Under the pieces are notes generated by a model. The model saw nothing but the letters and a program-made list of their open reading frames with translations. It was not told the origin of the DNA and ran no database searches. From NCBI RefSeq assembly GCF_900119365.1, contig NZ_FPJO01000001.1, positions 648,499 through 712,498 on the forward strand: a stretch of DNA of 64,000 nt, read 5' to 3'. The stretch comes from Streptomyces atratus. Lineage in GTDB: Bacteria; Actinomycetota; Actinomycetes; Streptomycetales; Streptomycetaceae. Position numbers and translations under genes: made by a program. Shown here in pieces: positions 51,313-60,614 of the stretch (position 1 is its first letter; each line of letters starts with the position of its first letter).

Positions 51313-51360
51313 CGGTGCGGCAGGGGGCGGGCGCGACCCCGTCCCCCTGCCGCCCGGCCG

Positions 51361-53832
51361 CTATTCCTCGATGTCCACGTTCGCCGTCAGGCGTACGTCG
51401 GTGAGCGAGCGGGCCGCCTGGACCTCGTACGTGCCGGGGACGAGGACCCAGTCGTACGCCTCCTCGTCCCAGATCTCGTACGCACGCCGCTCCAGCGCGA
51501 TCACCGTCTCGGCGCTCTCGCCGGGCGCCGCCTCGACCCGTGCGAAGCCGGCCAGCCAGCGGGCCGGGCGTTCGGCGGTGTCGTCCCGGGGCGCGAGGTA
51601 GATCTGGACGGTCTCGGCGCCCGGCCGGGCGCCGGTGTTGCGGAGGCGGACGGTGACGGAGTCCGGGCCCGCCGTGAGGCTCTCGTACTCCCAGGTGGTG
51701 TAGCCGAGTCCGTGGCCGAAGGGGTACGCGGGCGCGGTGCCGGCCTTCTCCCAGGCCCGGTAGCCGACGAAGACGCCCTCGTCGTAGTGGAGTTCGCCGT
51801 CGGTGGGGGTGGTGTTCGAGACCGGGACGTCGGCGAGCGCGGCCGGCCAGGTGGTGGGCAGGCGCCCGCCCGGTTCCCCGGCGCCGAGCAGGACGTCCGC
51901 GAGGGCGTGGCCGGCCTCCTGGCCGGGGAACCAGCCGAGCAGCACGGCGGCGACCTCGTCGCGCCACGGGAGCTCCACCGGGGAGCCGGAGTTGACGATC
52001 ACGACGGTGTCCGGGTTGGCGGCGGCGACGGCCCGGACGAGGTCGTCCTGGTGGCCGGGGAGCTTCAGGTCGGTGCGGTCGAAGCCCTCGGACTCGACGC
52101 GTTCGGTGGTGCCGACGACGACGATCGCGGTGTCCGCGGCGCGGGCCGATTCCACGGCCTCGGCGATCAGCTCCTGGGGGTCGCGGCGCGGGCCGAGGTG
52201 GCAGAAGGCGAACGAGACGCCGGGGATCGGCGCGTCGTCGCCCAGGGTCTCGGGGACCTGCCGCAGCGAGACCTGGACGGGTTCGCCCGCGGTGAGGGTG
52301 ATCCGGCCGCGCTCCAGCGGGTTGCCGAAGAAGGCCTCGCCGGGGTCGTCGGAGCCGGTGACCCGGTGGATCCCGTCGTACAGGGTCTCGCCCGCGACGG
52401 TGAGGGTGATCGCCCCCGTGCCGCGGGTGCCGAAGACGTGCTCGCCGCTGTCGCGCGGGACGAAGGTGCCGGTGACCTCGACGGTGTGCAGCGTGCCGCG
52501 GGTGACGCCTTCGGGGAAGTCGTCACCGATCCACTGGACGGTGCCGCCCCGCAGCGGTGCGGAGCCGATGACGGTGCCGGCCTCGTCGTAGCAGACGGCC
52601 CTGAGCTCGAAGCCCTTCTCGGCGGGGGTGAGTTCGGTGTTGGGATCGGCGCCGACGCGGTAGTCGACGACGCCCTCGGGGAGGGCGGCGAGGAGGCCGT
52701 CGAGCGGGCTGACGATGTGGTGCGGGAAGACCTGGGCGGAGCCGCCGCCGAGGACCCGGGCGTCCCGGGCGAGCGCCCCGCTGACCGCGACCGTGCGGAC
52801 GGCCGCCGGGTCGATGGGGAGGGCGGTGCGTTCGTTGCGTACGAGGACGAAGGAGCGGCGGGCGATCTCGCGGGCCAGCGCGTCGCCGTCGACGGCGGCG
52901 GGGCGGGCGGACTCGTCGACGACGGGCGGGGCGCCGTCCAGGATGCCGACACGGGCGGCCAGCCGCAGCACATTGCGTACGGCGCCGTCGACGACGGACT
53001 CTTCGATCTCGCCGGCCCGCACGGCGTCGGCGAGCGCCTTGCCGTAGACCGTCTTCGGGCCGGGCATCGCGACATCGAGGCCGCCGTCGGCGGCGGCGAC
53101 GGTGGAGCGGGCGGCCAGCCAGTCGGAGACGATGTAGCCGTCGAAGCCCCATTCGCCGCGCAGCACCGCGTTCTGCAGATAGCGGTGTTCGGTCATGGTG
53201 GAGCCGTTGACCCGGTTGTAGGCGGCCATGATGCCCCACGGGTGGGCGTTCTTGACGATGCGTTCGAACGGGGCGAGGTAGATCTCGCGCAGGGGGCGCG
53301 GGGCGACGATGTTGTCGACGGTGAAGCGGTCGGTCTCGGCGTCGTTGGCGACGAAGTGCTTGACGGTCGTGCCGACCCCGCCGTCCTGCACGCCGAGCAC
53401 ATAGCCGGTGCCGATCTCGCCGGTGAGGTACGGGTCCTCGCTGTACGTCTCGAAGTGGCGCCCGCCGAGCGGGGAGCGGTGGAGGTTGACGGTCGGGGCG
53501 AGCAGGACGTGCACCCCCTTGCGGTGGGCCTCCTGGGCCAGCAGCCGGCCGGCCCGGCGGGCCAGGGCCGGGTCCCAGGTCGCGGCCAGCGCGGTGGGCG
53601 AGGGCAGCGCGACGGACGGGTCGTCGGCGCTCCAGGCGACACCCCGGACGCCGATCGGCCCGTCGGACATCACCAGGGAGCGCAGCCCGATGGCGGGGAG
53701 CGCGGGCAGCGACCACATGTCCTGGCCGGCCAGCAGCCGGGCCTTGTCGTCGAGCCCGAGCGCGGCGAGCGCCGCGTCGACCGCGGCCTCGCGGGCCGCA
53801 TCGGGGTTGGTGGGTGTGGACGCGTCTGCCAC
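51361..53832 (-). CDS. GH3 beta-glucosidase with PA14 and FnIII-like domains
   Basis: An 823-residue intracellular glycoside hydrolase (no signal peptide). N-terminal GH3 barrel: LPAIGLRSLVMSDGPIGVRG, HRSPLGGRHFETYSEDPYLT, VKHFVANDAETDRF, MAAYNRVNGSTMTEHRYL and nucleophile block GFDGYIVSDWLAARST (Asp at about 237). GH3 C-terminal domain from ~330, with a PA14 insert about residues 420-570 (RDSGEHVFGTRGTGAITLTV). FnIII-like domain at the end (GPDSVTVRLRNTGARPGAET). Hydrolyses beta-glucosides. Divergent TetR 53983 is the obvious regulator. Confidence 0.95.
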   Translation of the reverse strand: MADASTPTNPDAAREAAVDAALAALGLDDKARLLAGQDMWSLPALPAIGLRSLVMSDGPIGVRGVAWSADDPSVALPSPTALAATWDPALARRAGRLLAQEAHRKGVHVLLAPTVNLHRSPLGGRHFETYSEDPYLTGEIGTGYVLGVQDGGVGTTVKHFVANDAETDRFTVDNIVAPRPLREIYLAPFERIVKNAHPWGIMAAYNRVNGSTMTEHRYLQNAVLRGEWGFDGYIVSDWLAARSTVAAADGGLDVAMPGPKTVYGKALADAVRAGEIEESVVDGAVRNVLRLAARVGILDGAPPVVDESARPAAVDGDALAREIARRSFVLVRNERTALPIDPAAVRTVAVSGALARDARVLGGGSAQVFPHHIVSPLDGLLAALPEGVVDYRVGADPNTELTPAEKGFELRAVCYDEAGTVIGSAPLRGGTVQWIGDDFPEGVTRGTLHTVEVTGTFVPRDSGEHVFGTRGTGAITLTVAGETLYDGIHRVTGSDDPGEAFFGNPLERGRITLTAGEPVQVSLRQVPETLGDDAPIPGVSFAFCHLGPRRDPQELIAEAVESARAADTAIVVVGTTERVESEGFDRTDLKLPGHQDDLVRAVAAANPDTVVIVNSGSPVELPWRDEVAAVLLGWFPGQEAGHALADVLLGAGEPGGRLPTTWPAALADVPVSNTTPTDGELHYDEGVFVGYRAWEKAGTAPAYPFGHGLGYTTWEYESLTAGPDSVTVRLRNTGARPGAETVQIYLAPRDDTAERPARWLAGFARVEAAPGESAETVIALERRAYEIWDEEAYDWVLVPGTYEVQAARSLTDVRLTANVDIEE

Positions 53833-53908
53833 GGCCGTGCCTCCTGGTCGGATTCTGGGCTGAATGCCTCCATACTGACCCCATCACAGGTAGAGCAGTA
53901 GGTTTCGT

Positions 53909-53923
53909 TATCGCTCTGTGATA
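53909..53923. promoter_or_regulatory. Near-perfect palindrome between GH3 and TetR genes
   Basis: TATCGC-TCT-GTGATA, one mismatch between arms, in an AT-rich patch of the divergent intergenic region. Candidate TetR operator. Overlapping TATTAG at 53922-53927 could be the -10 of the TetR gene. Confidence 0.5.
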
Positions 53924-53982
53924 TTAGAGATGGCGTACGGTCCGGGTGCGGGACCGATGGAGCACCGAAAGGGGCCGGGGCG

Positions 53983-54579
53983 ATGGTGCGGGCCAGGAGT
54001 ACGGAGCGGCGGGCGGAGATCGTCCGGGCCACGCTCGAAGTGATCGCCGAGCGCGGCTATCGCGGCGCCTCGCTGAGCGCGGTCGCCGAGCGGGTCGGCC
54101 TCAGCCAGCAGGGGCTCCTGCACTACTTCCCGACCAAGGAGGCGCTGCTCGTCGCCGTGCTGGCGGAACGCGACCAGTGGGACACCGGAGGCAGCACCCG
54201 GAGCGACGGCGTCTGGCGGATCGAGCTGCTGGCCTCGCTGGTGGAGTACAACGCGATGCGGCCCGGCATCGTCCAGACGTTCTCGGCGCTGCTCGGCGAG
54301 AGCGTGACGGAGGGGCATCCGGCGCGGGATTTCTTCACCCGTCGCTACACCCAGGTCCGGTCGAGCATGGCGGCGACACTGCGCGCGGAGTACGGCGAGC
54401 GGCTGCCGGGCGGGCTGACCCCGGAGCGCGCGGCTCCGCTGCTCGTGGCGGTGCTGGACGGGCTCCAGTACCAGTGGCTGCTGGACCCGGACTCGGTGGA
54501 CATGCCCGCGGCGTTCGGGGACTTCCTGGCGCTGTTGCAGCCGCCCGGACAGGAGGCTGTGAAGAACCCGCAATCATGA
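53983..54579 (+). CDS. TetR-family regulator
   Basis: A 198-residue regulator, ATG start. TetR helix-turn-helix: RRAEIVRATLEVIAERGYRG, ASLSAVAERVGLSQQGLLHY, FPTKEALLVAVLAE. The C-terminal domain (RIELLASLVEYNAMRPGIVQ; FSALLGESVTEGHPARDFF) resembles regulators next to sugar hydrolases and transporters in Streptomyces. Divergent from the GH3 gene across ~150 bases with a palindrome, so it probably represses it until a glucoside binds. Confidence 0.92.
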   Translation: MVRARSTERRAEIVRATLEVIAERGYRGASLSAVAERVGLSQQGLLHYFPTKEALLVAVLAERDQWDTGGSTRSDGVWRIELLASLVEYNAMRPGIVQTFSALLGESVTEGHPARDFFTRRYTQVRSSMAATLRAEYGERLPGGLTPERAAPLLVAVLDGLQYQWLLDPDSVDMPAAFGDFLALLQPPGQEAVKNPQS

Positions 54580-54698
54580 CATGACCTGCGGCGACACACA
54601 GCGGAACCTGATCGATGCACGCCCCCTGCGGGTGATTTCGGGTCGGTCTACGCGCGTCCGGGCGCAGGGCACCCCTCCGGGCGCCCCAGGGTTGCCGC

Positions 54699-56666
54699 AT
54701 GACTACCGAGCCCGCCGGACCCTCCTCCGACCTGCCCTCCCGCCGCACCCTGATCACGGGTGCCGCCGGTGCCGCCGCGTTAGCCGTCACCGCCGCTTCC
54801 GGCACCGCGAGCGCCGCCGCGCCCGGCGCCGCCGACTCCCCCGCCGACTCCCCCGCCGCGGCCGGCACCGCGCTCGCCCCCGCGGCCACCGGATCGGACT
54901 GGAACGCCTGCCTGACCGTCGCCCGCGCCATCCTCGTACGCGACGAACAGGACCAGCCCCTGGTCCCCCGCTACCGCGACATCCTGCTCTCCAAGGGCCT
55001 GCCGCGCAGCCGCAAGAGCCCCAAGAAGGTGCTGATCGTCGGCGCCGGCCCGGCCGGGCTCACCGCCGCCCATCTGCTCCGCGAGGCCGGGCACACCGTC
55101 ACCGTCATCGAGGCCAACGGCAATCGCGTCGGCGGCCGGATCAAGACCTTCCGCAAGGGCGGCCACGAGAACGCGAAGGCGCCGTTCGCCGACCCGAAGC
55201 AGAACGCCGAGGCCGGCGCGATGCGCATCCCCGACAGCCACCCGCTGGTCACCGGCCTCATGGACAGCTTCGACCTGAAGCGCCGCCGCTTCTACCTGGT
55301 GGACGTCGACGCCGAGGGCCGGCCCGTCAACCGCACCTGGATCCACGTCAACGGCATCCGGATGCGCAAGGCCGACTACGCGGCGAAGCCCCAGGCGATC
55401 AACCGCTCGTTCGGGGTCCCCGCCGCGTTCGAGAACAAGACCGCCGCGGCGATCGTGCGGGACGCCTTCAAGCCCGTGCGGGCGGAGTTCGAGGGCAAGG
55501 AGGGCCGGGAGCTCGTCGAGGGCTGGGCGCGGGTGATCCAGCGGTACGGGCACTGGTCGATGTTCCGCTTCCTGACCGAGGCGGCCAAGCTCGACGAGCG
55601 CACCATCGACCTCGTCGGCACGGTAGAGAACCTCACGTCCCGGCTCCATCTCGCCTTTGTGCACAGCTTCATCGGGGCCTCCCTGATCAGCCCGGACACC
55701 GCGTTCTTCGAGCTGCCGGGCGGCACCGGCGTCCTCGCCGACGCGATGTACGAGCGGGTCGAGGACCTGGTGCGGCTGGACCGCCGGGCCACCAGGATCA
55801 GTCACGGCACCGACAGTGTCGAGGTCGAGACGATCTCCGAGGGCCGCGACGGCAGGCCGCTGGTGCGTCAGACCTTCCGCGGCGACCGGGCGATCATCAC
55901 GGTGCCGTTCTCCGGACTGCGCCACATCCCCGTCACGCCCGCGCTCTCGTACGGCAAGCGGCGCGCGATCACCGAGATCCACTACGACGCGGCGACCAAG
56001 GTGCTGCTCGAATTCAGCCGCCGCTGGTGGGAGTTCGAGGAGAAGGACTGGAAGACCGAGCTGGAGCGGATCAAGCCCGGTCTGTACGACGCCTACCGGC
56101 TGGGCAAGGCACCGGCCGACGGTTCACTGCTGGGCTCCCACCCCTCCGTGCCGCCCGGCCACCTCCCGCCCAACCAGCGCGTGCACTACGCGGCGTACCG
56201 GGCCACCGCCCGCAACCAGCCCGAGGCGGCGCACGTCATCGGCGGCGGGTCGGTCACCGACAACGCCAACCGCTTCATGTTCCAGCCCTCGCACCCGATC
56301 GAGGGCAGCGCGGGCGGCGTCGTCCTCGCCTCGTACAGCTGGGCCGACGACGCGCTGAAGTGGGACTCGCTGGACGACGACGAGCGCTACCCGCACGCCC
56401 TGGGCGGGGTGCAGGACGTGTACGGGCAGCGCGTCGAGGTCTTCTACACGGGCGCGGGCGCCACCCAGTCGTGGATGCGCGACCCGTACGCGTACGGCGA
56501 GGCGTCGGTGCTGCTGCCGGGCCAGCACACCGAACTGTTCGCCGATGTGCGCTCGGTCGAGGGGCCGCTGCACTTCGCCGGCGACCACACCTCGATCAAG
56601 CCGGCCTGGATCGAGGGGGCGCTGGAGTCTGCGGTCAGGTCGGCGCTGGAGGTGCACAGCGGCTGA
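54699..56666 (+). CDS. Flavin monoamine/L-amino acid oxidase, Tat-exported, with a TTA codon
   Basis: A 655-residue exported flavoprotein. Twin-arginine signal [18 protein letters not shown], then an Ala/Ser/Pro-rich linker. FAD Rossmann motif [20 protein letters not shown] near residues 110-130, RxGGR loop [11 protein letters not shown], substrate-side [13 protein letters not shown] and C-terminal FAD contact [20 protein letters not shown]. Oxidises an amine or amino acid to imine plus hydrogen peroxide. Leu28 is encoded by TTA (54780-54782), the only leucine TTA I confirmed in frame here, so expression should depend on bldA tRNA and be developmentally timed. Confidence 0.95.
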   Translation: MTTEPAGPSSDLPSRRTLITGAAGAAALAVTAASGTASAAAPGAADSPADSPAAAGTALAPAATGSDWNACLTVARAILVRDEQDQPLVPRYRDILLSKGLPRSRKSPKKVLIVGAGPAGLTAAHLLREAGHTVTVIEANGNRVGGRIKTFRKGGHENAKAPFADPKQNAEAGAMRIPDSHPLVTGLMDSFDLKRRRFYLVDVDAEGRPVNRTWIHVNGIRMRKADYAAKPQAINRSFGVPAAFENKTAAAIVRDAFKPVRAEFEGKEGRELVEGWARVIQRYGHWSMFRFLTEAAKLDERTIDLVGTVENLTSRLHLAFVHSFIGASLISPDTAFFELPGGTGVLADAMYERVEDLVRLDRRATRISHGTDSVEVETISEGRDGRPLVRQTFRGDRAIITVPFSGLRHIPVTPALSYGKRRAITEIHYDAATKVLLEFSRRWWEFEEKDWKTELERIKPGLYDAYRLGKAPADGSLLGSHPSVPPGHLPPNQRVHYAAYRATARNQPEAAHVIGGGSVTDNANRFMFQPSHPIEGSAGGVVLASYSWADDALKWDSLDDDERYPHALGGVQDVYGQRVEVFYTGAGATQSWMRDPYAYGEASVLLPGQHTELFADVRSVEGPLHFAGDHTSIKPAWIEGALESAVRSALEVHSG

Positions 56667-56688
56667 CCCGGGTCCGGCGGGGCGTCGC

Positions 56689-56811
56689 TCAGTGGGACAG
56701 GCCCAGGGTGACGCCCGGCCCGACGAGCACCGATCCGATGCCCCGGTTGAGGGCCTTCTGCCACCTCAGCATCGAGGTGCGCAGGCGCGAGTTCGAGAAG
56801 AACAGGGTCAT
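56689..56811 (-). pseudogene. C-terminal remnant of a LysE-type exporter
   Basis: Forty residues: MTLFFSNSRLRTSMLRWQKA then LNRGIGSVLVGPGVTLGLSH and stop. The segment RWxxxLNRGIGSVLVGxGVTLxLS matches the last transmembrane helix of LysE/RhtB amino-acid exporters. The rest of the gene is missing upstream, where the EI24 gene ends. A GGAG lies upstream of the ATG, so a short peptide might still be made, but I read it as a deletion remnant. Confidence 0.65.
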
Positions 56812-56826
56812 GGGCGGGTGGTCTCC

Positions 56827-57615
56827 TCAGTCCTTGTCGAGCGTGTACGGGGTGGGTGCCGTCTCGTCGTCCTCGTTCTCCGGCGCCACCAGGTCGCGCG
56901 CCAGCAGGGTCGCTCCGGCGACGGCGCCCGGCATCAGGAACACGGCGACGAACGGGATCAGGAAGGCGAGCCCCAGCGGTACGCCGAAGCCGAGGGTCAG
57001 CAGGCGGCGGCCGCGCAGCAGGGCGAGCCGGTTCTTCAGGAGCATGCCGCGGCGCTGGAGCGCGACGGCGGTGAGTTCCTCGGCGAGGAAGTAGCCGGTG
57101 ACGCAGAAGCCGAGCACGGGGACGACGGTCTGGCCGAGCACCGGAATGAACCCGAGGGCGAAGAGCAGCACCGAGTAGAGCCCCACCCGCACCAGGATGC
57201 GGACGCTGTCGCGGGCGGAGATCCACAGCTCCCGCCAGAGCGGCAGCCCGGACTCGGGGACGTCGCCGCCCTCGGTGCGGTCGACGTGCTCGGAGAGCGA
57301 CTCGTAGAAGGGCTGGCCGATCAGCAGCGTCACGGCGGTGAACGTGATCACGGCGAGGAAGAGCCCGAGGCCGAAGACCAGCACGGTCAGGGTGGTGCGG
57401 AGCAGGCCGAGCCAGGGCGAGGACCAGTCGTCGGCGAACGGGGTCGCCCAGTCCACCAGGTCGTCGGCGCCGTAGCCGAGACCGACGAGCGCCGCCACGT
57501 ACAGCACGAGGGCGATCAGTCCGGGCAGCAGCCCTATGCCGAACCACCGTCCGTGCCGGCCGACCCAGCGCTGTCCCTTTATCAAGTAGCCGAAGCCCGC
57601 CCCTAGATCACGCAT
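56827..57615 (-). CDS. EI24/CysZ-family membrane protein
   Basis: A 262-residue integral membrane protein, ATG at 57615 (MRDLGAGFGYLIKGQRWVGR); the frame extends 24 codons upstream with no better start. Hydrophobic helices: GIGLLPGLIALVLYVAALVG, LLRTTLTVLVFGLGLFLAVI, LYSVLLFALGFIPVLGQTVV, LLTLGFGVPLGLAFLIPFVA and VFLMPGAVAGATLLARDL. EI24 signature block GQPFYESLSEHVDR is clear. Relatives include the sulfate channel CysZ; substrate here unknown. Confidence 0.9.
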   Translation of the reverse strand: MRDLGAGFGYLIKGQRWVGRHGRWFGIGLLPGLIALVLYVAALVGLGYGADDLVDWATPFADDWSSPWLGLLRTTLTVLVFGLGLFLAVITFTAVTLLIGQPFYESLSEHVDRTEGGDVPESGLPLWRELWISARDSVRILVRVGLYSVLLFALGFIPVLGQTVVPVLGFCVTGYFLAEELTAVALQRRGMLLKNRLALLRGRRLLTLGFGVPLGLAFLIPFVAVFLMPGAVAGATLLARDLVAPENEDDETAPTPYTLDKD

Positions 57616-57679
57616 GGCGTCAGCGTACTGGTGGGGAAGGTGCGCCGTCGGACGAGTGGTTGTCGCGGACACGCCCGAA

Positions 57680-57705
57680 GGCCGCACCCCTTCGGGAGTG
57701 CGGCC
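57680..57705. terminator. Hairpin between EI24 and Ohr genes
   Basis: GGCCGCAC and GTGCGGCC pair over 8 bp with an inner CCC/GGG extension and a TTC loop. It lies just past the Ohr stop on the minus strand. Confidence 0.65.
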
Positions 57706-57732
57706 CTCGGCCTGTCACGGGTGGGCCGGCGG

Positions 57733-58161
57733 TCAGGCGACCGACAGCTCGACCTTGATGTTGCCTCGCGTGGCGTTCGAGTACGGGCAGACCTGGTGGG
57801 CCTTCTCGACCAGCGCCTGCGCGGTGGCGGTGTCGACGTTCGGGATGGTGGCTCTGATCGCCACCTCCAGGCCGAAGCCGCCCTCGGCCGTCTTGCCGAT
57901 GGAGACCTCGGCGGTCACCGTGGAGCCGGAGATGTCGGCCTTCTCCTGGCGGGCCACCACGCCCAGCGCGCCCTGGAAGCAGGCGCTGTAGCCGGCCGCG
58001 AAGAGCTGCTCGGGGTTGGTGCCCGCGCCGCTTCCGCCCATGGCCTTGGGCGGGTTGACGATGACGTCGAGGTTGCCGTCGTCGGACGAGACGCGGCCGT
58101 CACGGCCGTTCTCGGCGGTGGCGACGGCGGTGTAGGCAACGGTTATGTCCCGAATGGCCAT
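57733..58161 (-). CDS. ohr: Organic hydroperoxide resistance protein
   Basis: A 142-residue thiol peroxidase that reduces organic and lipid hydroperoxides. Both catalytic cysteines are present: Cys61 in LFAAGYSACFQGALG and Cys125 in AHQVCPYSNATRGNI; the conserved Arg lies in NGRDGRVSSDDG and Glu in TNPEQLFAAG. OsmC-like fold, length normal. Its usual regulator OhrR is not adjacent; the nearest MarR gene (59422) is 1.2 kb away behind an oxidoreductase. Confidence 0.94.
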   Translation of the reverse strand: MAIRDITVAYTAVATAENGRDGRVSSDDGNLDVIVNPPKAMGGSGAGTNPEQLFAAGYSACFQGALGVVARQEKADISGSTVTAEVSIGKTAEGGFGLEVAIRATIPNVDTATAQALVEKAHQVCPYSNATRGNIKVELSVA

Positions 58162-58250
58162 GCTGAGGTTTCCTCCTGCTGTGCGCCGCGACTCGCGCCC
58201 ACGATCGCGGCGGCCTGTGGATGAGCCTGACGGGTGCGCCGGGGCGGCTG

Positions 58251-59270
58251 TCAGGCGAGGGAGACGATCATCTTTCCGGTGTTCTCGCCGCGCAGCAGAC
58301 CGAGGAAGGCGTCGAAGCCGTTCTCGATGCCCTCGACGAAGGTCTCGCGGTACTTCAGCTCGCCCGAGGCCAGCCAGCCGGCGACCTCCTGGACGAACTG
58401 CGGCTGGAGCGCGGCGTGATCGCCGACGAGCATGCCCTGGATGCGCAGCCGCTTGCCGATGACGAGGGCGAGGTTGCGCGGGCCGGGGGTCGGCTCGGTG
58501 GCGTTGTACTGGGCGATCATTCCGCAGACGGTGACGCGGCCGTGCAGGTTGAGCGAGGAGATCGCCGCTTCGAGGTGCTCGCCGCCGACGTTGTCGAAGT
58601 AGACGTCGATGCCGTCGGGGGCGGCCGCGCGCAGCTGCTCGACGACCGGGCCGTCGTGGTAGTTGAAGGCCGCGTCGAAGCCGTACTCCTCGACGAGGAG
58701 CTTGACCTTCTCGTCGGAACCGGCCGAGCCGATGACCCGCGAGGCGCCCTTGATCCTCGCCATCTGGCCGACCTGGCTGCCGACCGCGCCGGCCGCGCCG
58801 GAGACGAAGACTGCGTCGCCCTCCTTGAAGGAGGCGACTTCGAAGAGGCCCGCGTAGGCGGTGAGCCCGGTCATGCCGAGCACCCCGAGGTAGGCGGAGA
58901 GCGGGGCGAGCGAGGCGTCGACCTTCACGGCGCGCCCGGCCGGGAACTCGGCGTACTCGCGCCAGCCGAGGCCGTGCAGGACGTGGTCGCCGACCGCGAA
59001 GCCCTCGGCGTTCGAGGCGATGACCTCGCCGACCGCTCCGCCGTCCATGGGGTGGTCGAGCTGGAAGGGCGGGGTGTACGACTTCACGTCGTTCATCCGG
59101 CCGCGCATGTACGGGTCGACCGAGAAGTACAGATTGCGGACGAGGACACGGCCCTCGCCGGGAGCGGTGACCGGGGCCTCACGCAGCGCGAAATCCTCGG
59201 CCTTCGGCCAGCCGTGGGGGCGGGCGACGAGGTGCCATTCACGGCCGGACGTGGGAAGTGCAGCTGACAT
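58251..59270 (-). CDS. NADP-dependent MDR-family oxidoreductase (prostaglandin reductase/CurA-like)
   Basis: A 339-residue zinc-free medium-chain reductase: LVARPHGWPKAEDFALREAP, LYFSVDPYMRGRMNDVKSYT, HVLHGLGWREYAEF, NADP-binding VFVSGAAGAVGSQVGQMARI with KGASRVIGSAGSDEKVKLLV, and FDNVGGEHLEAAISSLNLHG, then ENTGKMIVSLA. These blocks define the leukotriene B4 12-hydroxydehydrogenase/2-alkenal reductase branch. It reduces alpha,beta-unsaturated carbonyls. Divergent MarR and paired operators make it the likely regulated target. Confidence 0.93.
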   Translation of the reverse strand: MSAALPTSGREWHLVARPHGWPKAEDFALREAPVTAPGEGRVLVRNLYFSVDPYMRGRMNDVKSYTPPFQLDHPMDGGAVGEVIASNAEGFAVGDHVLHGLGWREYAEFPAGRAVKVDASLAPLSAYLGVLGMTGLTAYAGLFEVASFKEGDAVFVSGAAGAVGSQVGQMARIKGASRVIGSAGSDEKVKLLVEEYGFDAAFNYHDGPVVEQLRAAAPDGIDVYFDNVGGEHLEAAISSLNLHGRVTVCGMIAQYNATEPTPGPRNLALVIGKRLRIQGMLVGDHAALQPQFVQEVAGWLASGELKYRETFVEGIENGFDAFLGLLRGENTGKMIVSLA

Positions 59271-59353
59271 GGGCTCGGGTTCTCCTCAATGTCCTACGGG
59301 GTGGGGGAAGCTCCGGCCGGGGCGGTGGGGGCCGCACCGGGGAAGCGAAATGC

Positions 59354-59414
59354 TTCATGTGGTGAAACAACCATGCTCCTGAATATTTCATGTTGTCAAG
59401 CAACCGGCTATCCT
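59354..59414. promoter_or_regulatory. Paired 19-bp direct repeats and marR promoter
   Basis: TTCATGTGGTGAAACAACC (59354-59372) and TTCATGTTGTCAAGCAACC (59387-59405) match at 16 of 19 positions and start 33 bases apart, about three helical turns. The second lies across TTTCAT (59386-59391), 17 bases, TATCCT (59409-59414), the probable marR promoter, whose start would be near the ATG at 59422. The TTGACA on the minus strand in the second copy would serve the divergent oxidoreductase. Cooperative MarR binding is inferred. Confidence 0.75.
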
Positions 59415-59421
59415 GGGTGTC

Positions 59422-59865
59422 ATGGCCACCTCTCGCACAGACCCTCTGACCCTCGAAGTCGTCGAGCTCATCGGCACCGTCGTGGCGCGCTACTACGAGG
59501 AGTACGACGAGGCTGCGGCAGCCCACTCGCTCACCGGTGCGCAGGCGCGGGTGCTCGGGCTGCTCTCGCTGGAGCCGATGCCGATGCGCAGGATCGCCCA
59601 GAAGCTGAAGTGCGAGCCGTCGAACGTCACCGGCATCGTCGACCGGCTGGAGACGCGCGGCCTGGTGGAGCGCAGGCCTGATCCGGCCGACCGGCGGGTG
59701 AAGCTGGCCGCACCGACGGAGCTGGGCGCACGGACCGCGCAGCAGCTGCGCGATTCCCTCACCTTCGCCCGGGAGCCGCTGGCCGAGCTGTCGGACGAGG
59801 ACCGGACGATGCTGCGGGACCTGCTGCGCCGGATGCTGGGCGAGCCGGGCCCGTCCGCCGGGTAG
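59422..59865 (+). CDS. MarR-family regulator
   Basis: A 147-residue regulator. Winged helix: SLEPMPMRRIAQKLKCEPSN, VTGIVDRLETRGLVERRPDP and wing ADRRVKLAAPTELGA. N-terminal dimer helix VVELIGTVVARYYEEYDEAA. The ATG lies about where the promoter predicts transcription to begin and has no ribosome site, so the mRNA may be leaderless. Divergent from the alkenal-reductase-like gene across the paired operators; probably represses it. No oxidation-sensing cysteine of the OhrR type at the N-terminus. Confidence 0.93.
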   Translation: MATSRTDPLTLEVVELIGTVVARYYEEYDEAAAAHSLTGAQARVLGLLSLEPMPMRRIAQKLKCEPSNVTGIVDRLETRGLVERRPDPADRRVKLAAPTELGARTAQQLRDSLTFAREPLAELSDEDRTMLRDLLRRMLGEPGPSAG

Positions 59866-59899
59866 GCCCTGGGGACCGCGGTGTGGAACCGTTGAATCC

Positions 59900-60466
59900 A
59901 TGACCGCGCCCGCCTCCTTCGGCCCCCGTGAGTTCCAGCTCGTCCTGCTGCGCCGGATGGCCGACCACCAGCCCGGCCTCGTCGAGGACGCCCGGCACGA
60001 GCTGAGCGCTTCGCTCGCCGAGATGCGCGAGGCCAACCGCCGCTGGCAGGCCATGGTGCGGGCGCCCGGCGGACGGGGCACGCTGCGCCGCTACCGCTCG
60101 GTGCTCGGCGAGCCCGCGTCGTCCGTACGCCGCACGATCGGCGATCTGGAGTGCGACGCGCTGCAATGGCCGGTGCCGCTGTGGCCGGACCTCCGGTTCG
60201 AGGTGATGGTCGCGCCGGGCGGCGCGGTGTGGAACGAATGGCTGGTCCGGGCACCGGGGGCGCCCGTCCCCGAGCTGCGTACGGTCGAGGATCTGCGCCC
60301 CTGGTCCGGCACGGTCGACGAGGTCGCGCGGGCCTTCGCGCCGGCCCGCCCGATGGAGGGCGGCGCGCCGGCCCGGTGGGCGCTCGCGATCACCGGGCCG
60401 GGAACGGGCGAGCCGTACGTCGCCGAGTTCACCTGGGGCCTGTTCCAGCGGCTGCTGCCGGGCTGA
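59900..60466 (+). CDS. Conserved-type hypothetical protein
   Basis: A 188-residue cytoplasmic protein. Reads PREFQLVLLRRMADHQPGLV, ANRRWQAMVRAPGGRGTLRR, LECDALQWPVPLWPDLRFEV and VWNEWLVRAPGAPVPELRTV; ends AEFTWGLFQRLLPG. Trp-rich middle, no motif that I recognise, no membrane segment. It starts 34 bases after marR and could share its transcript. Function unknown. Confidence 0.75.
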   Translation: MTAPASFGPREFQLVLLRRMADHQPGLVEDARHELSASLAEMREANRRWQAMVRAPGGRGTLRRYRSVLGEPASSVRRTIGDLECDALQWPVPLWPDLRFEVMVAPGGAVWNEWLVRAPGAPVPELRTVEDLRPWSGTVDEVARAFAPARPMEGGAPARWALAITGPGTGEPYVAEFTWGLFQRLLPG

Positions 60467-60614
60467 ACACCGCGCACCGCCCCTGCTGTCGGCCCGTCAG
60501 CTCCGTACCTCCTACGGCTCATCCCAGCGCGCGCCACGACTCCGAACGGCGCACGATGCCAGAGAGAACCGGCTTCCGCCGGTACCGTCGTCCGCGCCCT
60601 CGGGAGTACCTGCC

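Noticed and set aside
57733..59865. MarR gene as the OhrR partner of ohr
   Set aside because: It is separated by an oxidoreductase with which it shares the divergent operators, and it lacks the reactive N-terminal Cys of OhrR.
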